Shown here piece after piece: positions 1 to 7,780 of a DNA stretch of 16,202 nt. Positions within the stretch are counted from its first letter, which is position 1. Each line of letters begins with the position of its first letter. The notes beneath the pieces were generated by a model. That model was not told the DNA's origin and made no database searches. It saw nothing but the letters and a program-made list of their open reading frames with translations. The position numbers and the translations under genes were made by a program. The stretch is from CAYQTO01 sp964420455 (GTDB lineage Bacteria > Sumerlaeota > Sumerlaeia > SLMS01): positions 1-16,202 of the forward strand of contig CAYQTO010000078.1 of the NCBI GenBank assembly GCA_964420455.1, read 5' to 3'.

Positions 1-20
1 GGGCGCTTTTTTTTCGCCCG
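1..20 (+). terminator. possible 3' arm of a terminator cut by the window edge
   Basis: The window opens with GGGCGC followed by a run of eight T. This is the shape of the right arm and T-tract of an intrinsic terminator whose left arm would lie before base 1. A CGCCC follows the T run, so a small self-contained hairpin with a T loop is also possible. Nothing here can be proved without the upstream sequence. Confidence 0.25.
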
Positions 21-104
21 GAATCGGACCGGTCCACCCGTGTCTCACCCCCGCCCCCCGCATTGCCCTGGGCATGCGTCGATTAACCGCAAAGGAGCAA
101 AGCC

Positions 105-686
105 ATGCAGGTCCACAAGATTCAACTCTCACGTCGTGCAGACGGATTCACACTGATCGAACTGTTGATCGTGGTTGCGATCATCGCGATTCTCGCGGCG
201 ATCGCCGTGCCGAACTTTCTTGAGGCGCAGACCCGTTCGAAGGTTTCCCGCGCACTTGCCGACATGCGCTCCCTTGCCACGGGACTGGAAAGCTACCAGG
301 TCGACAGTAACCATTACCCGCCGGCCCTTCGCGGGAACAATTCCTGGAAGGGAGAGCTGGATCGCCTTGTTCCGCTGACGACACCGACCGCCTACATCAC
401 GAGCATCCCACTTGATGTTTTCCAGCAGGCGTCTGCGGGGATCATGCGGGGCTCCTACTGGGATTACTCCGATCGCGGCGCGGTCTCGCGTGCTTTCGGC
501 GCCGTGACGTGGGATGTGTCCTGGGGAAACAAGCCGGGGTCGAGCTGGCGCCTCGCCTCCAACGGCCCCGACCAGTTGCCGAACTTCCTCGGCCTAGGAA
601 CCGGGCCTTCCTTTCCCGCGTCTTTCGAATACGACCCATCAAATGGAACCATCAGCCCGGGCGACATCATTCGCTGGGGACCCTGA
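105..686 (+). CDS. prepilin-type pseudopilin (type II secretion GspG-like)
   Basis: This 193-residue protein is a type IV pilin-like subunit, presumably inserted in the inner membrane and processed by a prepilin peptidase. The leader is 14 residues and ends in Gly14. Phe15 follows, and Glu19 is the conserved fifth residue of the mature protein. A hydrophobic helix of about 20 residues comes next. The C-terminal half has an S-N-G-P-D motif near residue 153 and ends in Y-D-P-S-N-G-T followed by G-D-I-I-R. The second pseudopilin at 12311-13063 shares this ending. AAAGGAG lies 8 bases before the ATG. It is the first gene of a likely four-gene operon with a secreted binding protein and two GH5 enzymes. 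It could be a secretion pseudopilin or a minor pilin subunit; the class is clear, the machine is not. Confidence 0.93.
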   Translation: MQVHKIQLSRRADGFTLIELLIVVAIIAILAAIAVPNFLEAQTRSKVSRALADMRSLATGLESYQVDSNHYPPALRGNNSWKGELDRLVPLTTPTAYITSIPLDVFQQASAGIMRGSYWDYSDRGAVSRAFGAVTWDVSWGNKPGSSWRLASNGPDQLPNFLGLGTGPSFPASFEYDPSNGTISPGDIIRWGP

Positions 687-758
687 TTACGCCACGACCA
701 CGAAACGGAAACAGCGGAGAGCCTTTTCCGCGAACCCTTGGCCCCCCCCACCGTGAAT

Positions 759-763
759 GGAGA
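759..763 (+). promoter_or_regulatory. ribosome binding site fixing the start at 770
   Basis: GGAGA lies 6 bases before the ATG at 770. The open frame extends back to 509, but that part overlaps the pseudopilin gene, has no such site and gives no signal peptide at its N-terminus. Confidence 0.75.
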
Positions 764-769
764 ACGGAA

Positions 770-1969
770 ATGAAGCACAACAGCTATGCAGTTATCATGA
801 TCGCAGCCTTGGGGCTTTCGATTCCAGCCCTTACCCCCGCGCAGAACCTCTTGGTGAATGGCGACTTTGAGTCTGGTGCAACTGGCTGGACAGAAGTCAA
901 CCTCTCCGCAGGCACGCAACCCACGGTTGTCTACAACTCGACGGATCTCCCGACCGGCGGGAACAACAACGCCCTGCGGATCACCGGCACTGGTGTCGGG
1001 GGCGGCATCAACCCCACCGTCGGTGTCTATCAGGCAGTCAACCTGACCGAAGGGCATTCCTATACCATCAGCGGCGTCACAAAGGACCTCGGGTCTTCCG
1101 TGGGCTCCGGCGCCTGGGCAGAGGTATTCGTCGGCACAACGGACCCCCAGACGGTTGCGGGTTCCGACTACACGGACGGCCAGCGCGTGGTTTTCAATGC
1201 GTGGAATTGCTCCGGTTGGGATGCAGACTTTTCGACCGACTGCGGAGGGAATGCACAGAACGGGAACTTTGTCGCGCCCTCCACGGGAACCTTCTACTTT
1301 ATGATCAAGGCCGGCTGCTGGGACGCGAATGTCATCGATGCGTCGTTCGATGAACTCGTGCTGACGGACAACGGCTCGATCTTTGGAACCCCGGGCCCGA
1401 ATCTTCTCAGCAATGGCGACTTCAGCCAAGGGGCAACAGGCTGGGCGGAAACCAATCTCTCCGCCGGACCACAGCCGACCGTCGTCTATAATTCGACGGA
1501 TCTCCCCGCTGGTGGAAGCGGAGAAGCCATTCGCATTACCGGCAACGGAACCGGAGGTGGCATCAACCCGATGGTGGCGGTGCACCAGGAGGTGGCGCTC
1601 ACCGCGGGGCGCTTCTATGCAATCACGGGTGTCACGAAAGACCTCGGCTCGTCTGTCGGCTCTGGCGCCTGGGCTGAAATCTACGTGGGAACAACGGCAC
1701 CGGTTGTGACGGAAGACTACACCAGCGGCGGAAAGCGCGTGGGATTCGATGCGTGGAATTGCAGCGGCTGGGATGCGGACTTCTCGGCTGATTGCGGGGG
1801 CAATGCGCAATCCGCCATCTTCCAGGCAACCACCACGGGAACCCATTACTTCGTGATCAAGGCTGGTTGCTGGGACGCGAATATCATCGATGTCTCCTTC
1901 GACGATCTGTCGATCGCCGATACTGATGGCGGTTCCTCAAGCATCGTTGACTGGTCGATGTTCAAGTAA
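770..1969 (+). CDS. secreted protein with two tandem carbohydrate-binding-like domains and a C-terminal DWSMFK tail
   Basis: The 399-residue product starts with a signal peptide (residues 1-24), with likely cleavage A-L-T-P-A before Gln25. The rest is two copies of one domain, at about residues 26-205 and 211-390, about 70% identical by eye. Each begins N-L-L-x-N-G-D-F and ends in a strand with S-F-D-[ED]-L, the layout of jelly-roll carbohydrate-binding modules of the CBM4/9/16 kind. Each copy has three conserved Cys, in W-N-C-S-G-W, D-C-G-G and K-A-G-C-W-D. No catalytic domain is present. After a short Gly/Ser linker the protein ends D-W-S-M-F-K, similar to the end of the product of 11069-12190. 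It lies 83 bases after the pseudopilin and 81 before a GH5 gene that carries a related module. A role in binding polysaccharide at the cell surface or outside is inferred. Confidence 0.85.
   Translation: MKHNSYAVIMIAALGLSIPALTPAQNLLVNGDFESGATGWTEVNLSAGTQPTVVYNSTDLPTGGNNNALRITGTGVGGGINPTVGVYQAVNLTEGHSYTISGVTKDLGSSVGSGAWAEVFVGTTDPQTVAGSDYTDGQRVVFNAWNCSGWDADFSTDCGGNAQNGNFVAPSTGTFYFMIKAGCWDANVIDASFDELVLTDNGSIFGTPGPNLLSNGDFSQGATGWAETNLSAGPQPTVVYNSTDLPAGGSGEAIRITGNGTGGGINPMVAVHQEVALTAGRFYAITGVTKDLGSSVGSGAWAEIYVGTTAPVVTEDYTSGGKRVGFDAWNCSGWDADFSADCGGNAQSAIFQATTTGTHYFVIKAGCWDANIIDVSFDDLSIADTDGGSSSIVDWSMFK
845..1399 (+). repeat. carbohydrate-binding-like domain, copy 1 of a 555-base tandem repeat
   Basis: This is the first unit of an in-frame tandem duplication with a period of 555 bases (185 residues). 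DNA similarity to copy 2 is high in stretches, for example around TCGACGGATCTCCC and GATGCGTGGAATTGC-like blocks, so the duplication is fairly recent or is kept alike by gene conversion. The last eight or so residues are linker. Confidence 0.85.
1400..1930 (+). repeat. carbohydrate-binding-like domain, copy 2 of the tandem repeat
   Basis: This is the second unit, starting N-L-L-S-N-G-D-F. Three residues are missing relative to copy 1 in the loop before the D-Y-T segment. All three Cys and the S-G-A-W-A-E strand are kept. Confidence 0.85.
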
Positions 1970-1989
1970 GTCGGGAAGGAACATCCAAG

Positions 1990-2027
1990 TCCAGCCCGGG
2001 TGAAGCACATCCAGCACCCGGGCTGGA
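1990..2027 (+). terminator. intercistronic GC-rich hairpin (weak terminator, attenuator or mRNA stabiliser)
   Basis: TCCAGCCCGGGTG (1990-2002) is a perfect inverted repeat of CACCCGGGCTGGA (2015-2027), with a 12-base loop. No T-tract follows, only TTCCCCCTCC, so it is not a canonical intrinsic terminator. It lies between the tandem-domain gene and the first GH5 gene. It could reduce read-through, or protect the upstream message from 3' decay and so raise the level of the binding protein over the enzymes. Confidence 0.7.
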
Positions 2028-2039
2028 TTCCCCCTCCAT

Positions 2040-2044
2040 GGAGA
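2040..2044 (+). promoter_or_regulatory. ribosome binding site fixing the GTG start at 2051
   Basis: GGAGA lies 6 bases before GTG 2051. The alternative upstream GTG at 2000 sits inside the 13-bp hairpin stem and has no ribosome binding site. Confidence 0.65.
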
Positions 2045-2050
2045 TGGCGA

Positions 2051-4915
2051 GTGAGATTTTCAGGACAATCAGTCCTTCATGCTGCCGCAGCGGTTGCGAT
2101 CGCCACTGTCGCCGAGGCTCAGCGTCTCGACTACCTGACAACCGACGGCATTGCGTTTGCCGACGAGTCCGGTGACCCGGTGATTCTGCGAGGCTGCAAC
2201 ATCGGCAACTGGTTGCTCCTGGAGATGTGGATGCAGGCCAGTTGGGACGGAACGATTCCCGACCAGCACACGCTGGAAACGGTTCTGACAGAGAGGTTTG
2301 GTGCAACGGAGAAGGACAGGTTGATGGAAGTGTGGCGTTCAAGCTTTGTAACAGAAAGGGATTTTGACCTAATCAATACATTTGATTTTAACGTTGTTCG
2401 ACTCCCCTTTTGGCACACGATTCTGGAGGATGATTCTGCGCCTTTCATTTTGAAGGAGGACGCCTTTGTTTGGATGGACCGGGCGATCGAGTGGGCGGAG
2501 CAACGGGGGATCTATGTGATTCTGGATTTGCATGGTGCCGCCGGCTCGCAAGGATGGGAGCACCACAGCGGATGGGAAGGCCGCAACGAACTTTGGACTT
2601 CGCAGGAAAATCAGGATCGCACCGTGTGGCTTTGGCGTCAGATCGCAGAACGCTATCGCCACCGGACGAGTATCGCTGCCTTCGACCTGCTAAATGAGCC
2701 CTGGGGCAGCACCGATCCCCAACTGCGGGACTTGATCTACCGAATCTCCGCGGAAGTTCGCGAGGTCGATCCCTTCCGGATTGTTCTGCTGCCGGGTCAC
2801 TACTCGGGGATTGGTCTCTACGGGAATCCACGAGATCGGGGTCTGACGAACGCAGCGTTCACGCATCATTTCTATCCCGGGCTTTTTGGCGGAGGCGACC
2901 CGACGGTTGCCACGCATGCCGCGCACTTCGAGAATACCGGATCTGCCTATGCACAGCAGCTTCGTGACCTGAACGCGCCGTTCCTTGTGGGAGAAATGAA
3001 TGTGGTGCACGAAAGCTCCGGCGGTGGAGAAATGATGCGTCACCACTTCGACTATTACGCGGCGCAGGGTTGGGCCACCACGGCGTGGTCGTGGAAAGTC
3101 TATACGAGCGGAGGCGGGGCTGGGGCAGATAGCTGGGGCATGACCACCAACTCCCGGGTGGGGCCGTATATCTCTGCAACCACTTGGATCTGTGACAACT
3201 GGGACAGTTCCTTCAGGGATGCATGCGGGGATTCCATCACGGAATTCGTCGCGCCGGGCGATGGTCCCGTGCCGATGTTTTTTGCGATCAAGGCGGGTTC
3301 CTGCTGCGGAGCGCTGGATGTGACGGTTGATGATGTGAGTCTGCGTCTTGCGGAGGGGGGCGAGAACGTGCTCATTGGGGGTGATTTCGAGAGCTTGGCG
3401 GGGTGGGACACCTTTATCGTTTCGGGCTCACCGGGAATTCAAATCATGGAGGGAGCAATGGCTCCCACCGGGTCGTCGGGGCGGGTCTTGCGGCTAAGTG
3501 GCAACAGCGGCGTCAACGGCGGCGTTTACCAGCAGGTGCTTCTTCAGGGCGGTCAGCGGTATGAACTCTCCGGCCGCTTCCGCGATGTTGGCTCTGCCGC
3601 GAATTCCACCTGGTGTGAAGTATTCCTTGATTGGCGGAAGCCAGTTCCGGGACAGGACTATCCACCCGGCCCCCAGTTTGGTGAAGTCAATTTCCGGACC
3701 GCCAGCAAGGATGAAATCGAGCAACTCTTTGCCTCGTCGGCCGCGATGCCCGTGCAGGTCACTCCCCAGTATCGTGATTGGCTGGCGGGTGATCGTACAC
3801 CCTCCCTGATCACCCCATGGGAGCCGAATCTTCGAGTTCCCCAGCATACCGACGCTCTGCCCGAGCCTTGGCGAGCGACGGACATTGGTGGCGCACGACG
3901 CGGTGGACAGCGCGTGCACACGCAGAACGAATTTCAGCTATACGCCGCCGGAGAGGACATATGGGGAAGGTCCGATTCCTTCCGCTACGTGTGGACACGT
4001 ATCAGCGGTGACGCAGAACTTTCTGCGCGAATCCGCTCGATAACCAACACGGACCCATTTGCGAAGGCGGGACTCATGCTCCGCTCCTCGCTGCAGGCGA
4101 ATTCCCCCTCGATCAACCTTGCGATACTTCCAAACGGCAACTTGGAATTGAATCGTCGCATCGCGACCGGAGGAGAAACAACCTCCGCGGATGCAGGAAC
4201 AACGACCCTGGAGAACGCTTGGCTGAAGATGACCTTCGAGGACAGTTCGAAGAATGTGACCGCCTGGACGAGCGAGGACGGCGCCTCGTGGAATGCTGCT
4301 GGAACCTTGACCATGCCGAATTCGTCCGATGGCACGTACTACATCGGGCTGGCAAGTACGAGCCACGTGTCGGAACGCTTTGCCCGGGCTCACTTCTCGG
4401 AGATCAATCTTCTGGGATCGATCGAGGAGGACACTCTGGAGGAACAGGATGCCTGGCAGCATTGGTTTGCCGAGGGGCCCGTGCGCTCGTATCTCTCTGC
4501 ACCAGACCAGCAACAGGGCGATGCGATTGGAGGCGTGCTGCGCCTGACGAATCCGCTGAATGCCCGGGGAGGTGTCTATCGCCCCCTTCATCTTCGGAGT
4601 GGCGAGATCTACAAACTCAGCGGAAGAACCTACGCCTCGGCTCCCGCTTCGGGCTCCTCACGACTCCGCATCCTGTTGAGTGAGACGCCTCCAGTCGATG
4701 GCACCACTCCCTTCGGACAGGTGCTGGCTGATGTGGTCGTCACGGCGGGACTGCCCATGGAAAATCCACTGACAGAGGGGGTGACATTTCAAACACGGGG
4801 CTCTGGGCAGCAGACCCGATACATCATTGTGGAGATACACGGAGATGCTGAATTTGCCCTCGATGAGCTTCTCCTGCAGCCCGCTGAAGTTGGAACAAGC
4901 TGGATCACTTTCTGA
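2051..4915 (+). CDS. secreted GH5 glycosidase with a permuted binding module inserted in the barrel
   Basis: From the GTG at 2051 the product has 954 residues, with a signal peptide cut A-E-A before Gln24. Residues about 30-368 and 547-570 form a GH5 (clan A) barrel. The acid/base is Glu216 in L-L-N-E-P-W and the nucleophile is Glu315 in V-G-E-M-N. The start (L-R-G-C-N-I-G-N-W) and the T-L-x(n)-F-V-T-E-R-D-F pattern resemble GH5_9 exo-beta-1,3-glucanases; the substrate is inferred. Between barrel strand 8 and helix 8, residues about 370-545 hold an insertion related to the tandem domain of the preceding gene, in permuted order. Residues about 600-790 are a DUF1349-like beta-sandwich (A-T-D-I-G-G, D-I-W-G, A-K-A-G-L-M-L-R-S). 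A third, divergent binding-like module ends the protein in S-W-I-T-F. The GH5 paralogue downstream lacks the insertion and the tail. Confidence 0.88.
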   Translation: MRFSGQSVLHAAAAVAIATVAEAQRLDYLTTDGIAFADESGDPVILRGCNIGNWLLLEMWMQASWDGTIPDQHTLETVLTERFGATEKDRLMEVWRSSFVTERDFDLINTFDFNVVRLPFWHTILEDDSAPFILKEDAFVWMDRAIEWAEQRGIYVILDLHGAAGSQGWEHHSGWEGRNELWTSQENQDRTVWLWRQIAERYRHRTSIAAFDLLNEPWGSTDPQLRDLIYRISAEVREVDPFRIVLLPGHYSGIGLYGNPRDRGLTNAAFTHHFYPGLFGGGDPTVATHAAHFENTGSAYAQQLRDLNAPFLVGEMNVVHESSGGGEMMRHHFDYYAAQGWATTAWSWKVYTSGGGAGADSWGMTTNSRVGPYISATTWICDNWDSSFRDACGDSITEFVAPGDGPVPMFFAIKAGSCCGALDVTVDDVSLRLAEGGENVLIGGDFESLAGWDTFIVSGSPGIQIMEGAMAPTGSSGRVLRLSGNSGVNGGVYQQVLLQGGQRYELSGRFRDVGSAANSTWCEVFLDWRKPVPGQDYPPGPQFGEVNFRTASKDEIEQLFASSAAMPVQVTPQYRDWLAGDRTPSLITPWEPNLRVPQHTDALPEPWRATDIGGARRGGQRVHTQNEFQLYAAGEDIWGRSDSFRYVWTRISGDAELSARIRSITNTDPFAKAGLMLRSSLQANSPSINLAILPNGNLELNRRIATGGETTSADAGTTTLENAWLKMTFEDSSKNVTAWTSEDGASWNAAGTLTMPNSSDGTYYIGLASTSHVSERFARAHFSEINLLGSIEEDTLEEQDAWQHWFAEGPVRSYLSAPDQQQGDAIGGVLRLTNPLNARGGVYRPLHLRSGEIYKLSGRTYASAPASGSSRLRILLSETPPVDGTTPFGQVLADVVVTAGLPMENPLTEGVTFQTRGSGQQTRYIIVEIHGDAEFALDELLLQPAEVGTSWITF
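3158..3685 (+). repeat. permuted carbohydrate-binding-like unit inserted in the GH5 barrel
   Basis: About 176 residues are present here and absent from the GH5 paralogue at 4980-7394, where the same loop is about 7 residues. The order is C-terminal half of the module first (I-C-D-N-W-D, A-C-G-D, I-K-A-G-S-C-C-G, V-D-D-V-S-L), then N-terminal half (G-G-D-F-E, G-V-Y-Q-Q-V, R-D-V-G-S-A, W-C-E-V-F). The size is close to the 185-residue repeat period of the preceding gene, and the frame is unbroken on both sides. Confidence 0.75.
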
Positions 4916-4979
4916 CCGAACTGCCACTCAATCCCCGGGGATTGGTGAGCCACAACTATACCCCAAAAGGAAAGAGACG

Positions 4980-7394
4980 ATGAAGTTACACATCTGCGCC
5001 CTGGCTCTCGCGAGCCTCACCCTTGGCCTGACATCCTGTATCAGTACACCGAAGGGCGCTTTCGACAGTAGACCGAAAAGCACTTTCGATCACTCTCATG
5101 GATTTCAACGCATCTCCGTAACCACCGATGAATTCATAACCCAGGACGGAAACCGTATCGAGTTGCGGGGCTGTAATGTCGGCAACTGGTTCCTGCTCGA
5201 GATGTGGATGCTCTCCCATGCGGGCGACGGCCTCGTGGATGACTACACATTCAACCGCAACCTGATAGATCGTTTTGGGGAGGAGAAGGCCTGGGAGTTG
5301 ATGAACGTCTACCGCGAGAATTGGATCCAGCCGCGCGATTTCGAAATCATCAGAAGCTTTGGCTTCAACGTCATTCGTCTGCCCTTCAGCTATGAACTCA
5401 TCGCCCGCTACGAAGGGGATGATTTGGTGCTCAGGGAGGATCCCTTCCACTGGCTGGACCGCGCCGTTGAATTGGCAGAGCAACAGGGGCTTTACGTCAT
5501 TTTGGATATGCACGCCGTGCCCGGACGCCAATCCACCGATCAGCCAGCCGGTCGAGTGGGCATGAACGAATTGTGGGACCATCGCAAGCATCAGGAGCGA
5601 ACAATCTGGCTTTGGGGGGAGATTGCGGCGCACTATGCGGGGCGGGATTCCATCGCCGGATACGACGTCATCAATGAGCCCTACGGCGATTTCTCCATGG
5701 ATGTACGCCCTGTGCTTGGGCCCCTGATGTATGAAGTGACCGACACGATTCGCGCCATCGACGAGGAAGTGGTGATCTTCTTCTCGAACCCCATCTGGGG
5801 AGGCCACGGTTTCTATGGCAATCCCCGCGAGCGCGGTTACGAAAACATCGCCTTCACGGAACACCACTATCCCGGATTGTTCGGCAGCGAGCGTAGCCTT
5901 CGTTCCCACTGGGGTCTGTTTCGCGATATTCCCTCCAAGGCGAAAAACATCACCGCGCAGGGAGCTCCCCTCTTCATCGGCGAATTCAATCCCGTCTTCG
6001 AGGACCTCGGTGGCGGCGACATGATGCGCATGTACTTCGATGCCTACGCCGAGGTGGGCTGGGCGTCGACGATGTGGTCCTACAAGATCCTCCACAAGGA
6101 GGGGAGTGTGATCGACGACAACTGGTACATGGCGACCAACAAGGCGCCCCTGCCGAGGATCGATTTCCGCACCGCGCCAGAGAAGGAAATTCGTCGATGG
6201 TTCGAAGGGCTCGGCTCCATGGAACTGATCGTGGACGAACCGATGCGCGTGGCGCTGACGCGTCCCGATCCCGTTGAGATACCAGTGCACATACAGGAGC
6301 AGGGACTCGTTGAGCCTCCCGCAAATGACACCTTTGCCGGTTGGAGCGCCACCGACATCGGCGGCGCCAAGGCCGGTGGACAGAAGGTCCACCACGAATC
6401 GGCGATCGAAATCTATGGCGCCGGGTCCGATATCTGGGCCACCAGCGACAGCTTCCGCTTTGTTGCAGCACCGACAGCGGCAACACAACTGTCCGCCCGT
6501 GTTCATCACCTGTTGGACACCGCCCAATACGCCAAGGCCGGAGTGATGCTTCGCAGTGGATTGGAGGAGGACGCGCCGCTGGTCCTCCTTCACATCTTCA
6601 ACGATGGGCGGATCATGTTCTCCCAGCGCAGGGACAAAGGTACCGGTCTCGTTGAAATGGCCGTTGGTAATTCGCCCCTGCCCGTGGACCTGCGCCTCAC
6701 CCGGGAAAACAACAGGGCCGTTGCCTGGATTTCCGAGGATGAAGGAAAGAGCTGGCGTCGAGTCGCCGATACCACGATCAGCGGCATCAACGACGCACGG
6801 TTCGGGTTCGCGGTTTCGAGCCACGTGCAGGACCGATTCACGGCGGCCGCCTTCTCTCACATCAGCATCGACGGCAATGCCCCCGCGGATTCGAGCAATC
6901 CTTTTCCGCCTCCAGCAGCGCCCCAGAAGGTCCAGATCGCTGACGCCTCCTTCGAGGAAGACGAAGGTTGGACCTATGGCAGCGCCAAAGGCGCCCCCGC
7001 GGCTGGAGGAAAGACCGGCAGTAAATCCTTCCATGCAGAACTGACAGTCGGAGAGCCGACCTTCGCCTTCCAGGAGCTTCCCACAATGAAGGCAAACAGC
7101 GAACTCGCCGTGAGCGCCTCCGTCCGCGCCACCGGTGTCAAACCGGATGAAGAGTGGGGGGCGGCAGTCCTGCGCTTGCAACTTCAAATTCCCGACGGTC
7201 GCTGGCTGACTTTCGCCGAGCAACGTTCCATGCTCTCCGGTACCTCCACGGAATGGACTCCGGTGATGCTTCGTGCAATGGTGCCAGAGGGGTACCCTCT
7301 TCGCCTTGCCGTTGGCGGCGAGAACTCCTGGCCAGCCGTGGACGGTGCCGCAATCGCCCTCGACGATGTGCAACTCTACCTGACTGAGAAATAG
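4980..7394 (+). CDS. GH5 glycosidase lipoprotein with a DUF1349-like domain
   Basis: The ATG at 4980 has AAAGGA 8 bases upstream and gives 804 residues. The frame is open back to 4827, but that part overlaps the previous gene. Residues 1-20 are a lipoprotein signal with lipobox L-T-S-C (Cys20). The residue after Cys is Ile, not Asp, which by the E. coli rule suggests the outer membrane. The GH5 barrel covers about residues 40-425, with acid/base Glu233 in V-I-N-E-P-Y and nucleophile Glu335 in I-G-E-F-N. A DUF1349-like beta-sandwich (about 454-632) and a C-terminal jelly-roll-like domain (about 655-804) follow. It is a full-length paralogue of the preceding GH5 protein without its inserted module. 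It ends Y-L-T-E-K, without the aromatic tail of the secreted neighbours. A membrane-held partner of the secreted enzyme in cutting the same glucan is inferred. Confidence 0.9.
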   Translation: MKLHICALALASLTLGLTSCISTPKGAFDSRPKSTFDHSHGFQRISVTTDEFITQDGNRIELRGCNVGNWFLLEMWMLSHAGDGLVDDYTFNRNLIDRFGEEKAWELMNVYRENWIQPRDFEIIRSFGFNVIRLPFSYELIARYEGDDLVLREDPFHWLDRAVELAEQQGLYVILDMHAVPGRQSTDQPAGRVGMNELWDHRKHQERTIWLWGEIAAHYAGRDSIAGYDVINEPYGDFSMDVRPVLGPLMYEVTDTIRAIDEEVVIFFSNPIWGGHGFYGNPRERGYENIAFTEHHYPGLFGSERSLRSHWGLFRDIPSKAKNITAQGAPLFIGEFNPVFEDLGGGDMMRMYFDAYAEVGWASTMWSYKILHKEGSVIDDNWYMATNKAPLPRIDFRTAPEKEIRRWFEGLGSMELIVDEPMRVALTRPDPVEIPVHIQEQGLVEPPANDTFAGWSATDIGGAKAGGQKVHHESAIEIYGAGSDIWATSDSFRFVAAPTAATQLSARVHHLLDTAQYAKAGVMLRSGLEEDAPLVLLHIFNDGRIMFSQRRDKGTGLVEMAVGNSPLPVDLRLTRENNRAVAWISEDEGKSWRRVADTTISGINDARFGFAVSSHVQDRFTAAAFSHISIDGNAPADSSNPFPPPAAPQKVQIADASFEEDEGWTYGSAKGAPAAGGKTGSKSFHAELTVGEPTFAFQELPTMKANSELAVSASVRATGVKPDEEWGAAVLRLQLQIPDGRWLTFAEQRSMLSGTSTEWTPVMLRAMVPEGYPLRLAVGGENSWPAVDGAAIALDDVQLYLTEK

Positions 7395-7780
7395 CAGAAC
7401 GATGTCGGGGCCCCCATCCCACTGGAGAGCAAACCGGCGGGATGGGGCAAACCCGCGCCACATGTTCGGCACTCTCACTTTCGGTCTGACATCCACTGCG
7501 CCCTATTTTGAAGGGCAACCGGGCAATTCGGGATTCCCGGGCTGTGCATCCACCCCAGATGGAACTCACGACTGAGCGTTCGCTAGACCCGCAGGTACCG
7601 TCCCCGTTCCCCTCGCCCCCGGAAAGTCGAGTGAAACGTCAAGACACAAAGGCTGCGTACCAATTACCAAGGTTCATGGTTTAGGGCACGAAAGAAAAGT
7701 GCGTGGAGTTCGATGTCCCACTCTGCTCCTCCCGGATTTTCCTTCTCCAGTAACGCTTCCCCCACCACTTCTCTTCCGCG
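7395..7780. other. 386-base convergent intergenic region
   Basis: This lies between the stop of the GH5 lipoprotein gene (plus) and the stop of the propeller-protein gene (minus). Apart from the hairpin at 7412-7447 I see no gene, RNA or clear T-tract terminator. A 37-codon open frame at 7462 encodes a stretch that weakly resembles the lipoprotein leader of the upstream gene. It has no lipobox Cys and no good ribosome binding site. Confidence 0.6.
7412..7447 (+). terminator. hairpin after the GH5 lipoprotein gene
   Basis: CCCCATCCC (7412-7420) is a perfect inverted repeat of GGGATGGGG (7439-7447), with an 18-base loop, 17 bases after the stop codon. There is no T-tract, as in the hairpin at 1990-2027. 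It may mark the end of the operon, perhaps with factor-dependent termination. Confidence 0.45.

Noticed and set aside
64..74. palindrome TGCCCTGGGCA before the first pseudopilin gene
   Set aside because: It is short and in GC-rich sequence, with no second copy and no clear promoter to relate it to.
509..769. upstream extension of the tandem-domain gene
   Set aside because: It overlaps the pseudopilin gene out of frame. The ATG at 770 has a ribosome binding site and opens a signal peptide.
464..1846. 460-codon minus-strand open frame over the tandem-domain gene
   Set aside because: It shows apparent internal repeats only because the opposite strand carries the tandem duplication.
4986..7496. 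836-codon open frame on the minus strand across the GH5 lipoprotein gene
   Set aside because: It mirrors the real gene, is rich in Gly, Val, His and Asp as antisense frames of GC-rich genes are, and has no signal or domain. The plus strand encodes an evident GH5 protein.
7462..7575. possible relic of a duplicated lipoprotein leader
   Set aside because: A 21-base stretch at 7474-7494 matches 17 bases of the leader of the GH5 lipoprotein gene (5016-5036), but similarity fades at once on both sides and the lipobox Cys is missing. Chance is sufficient.
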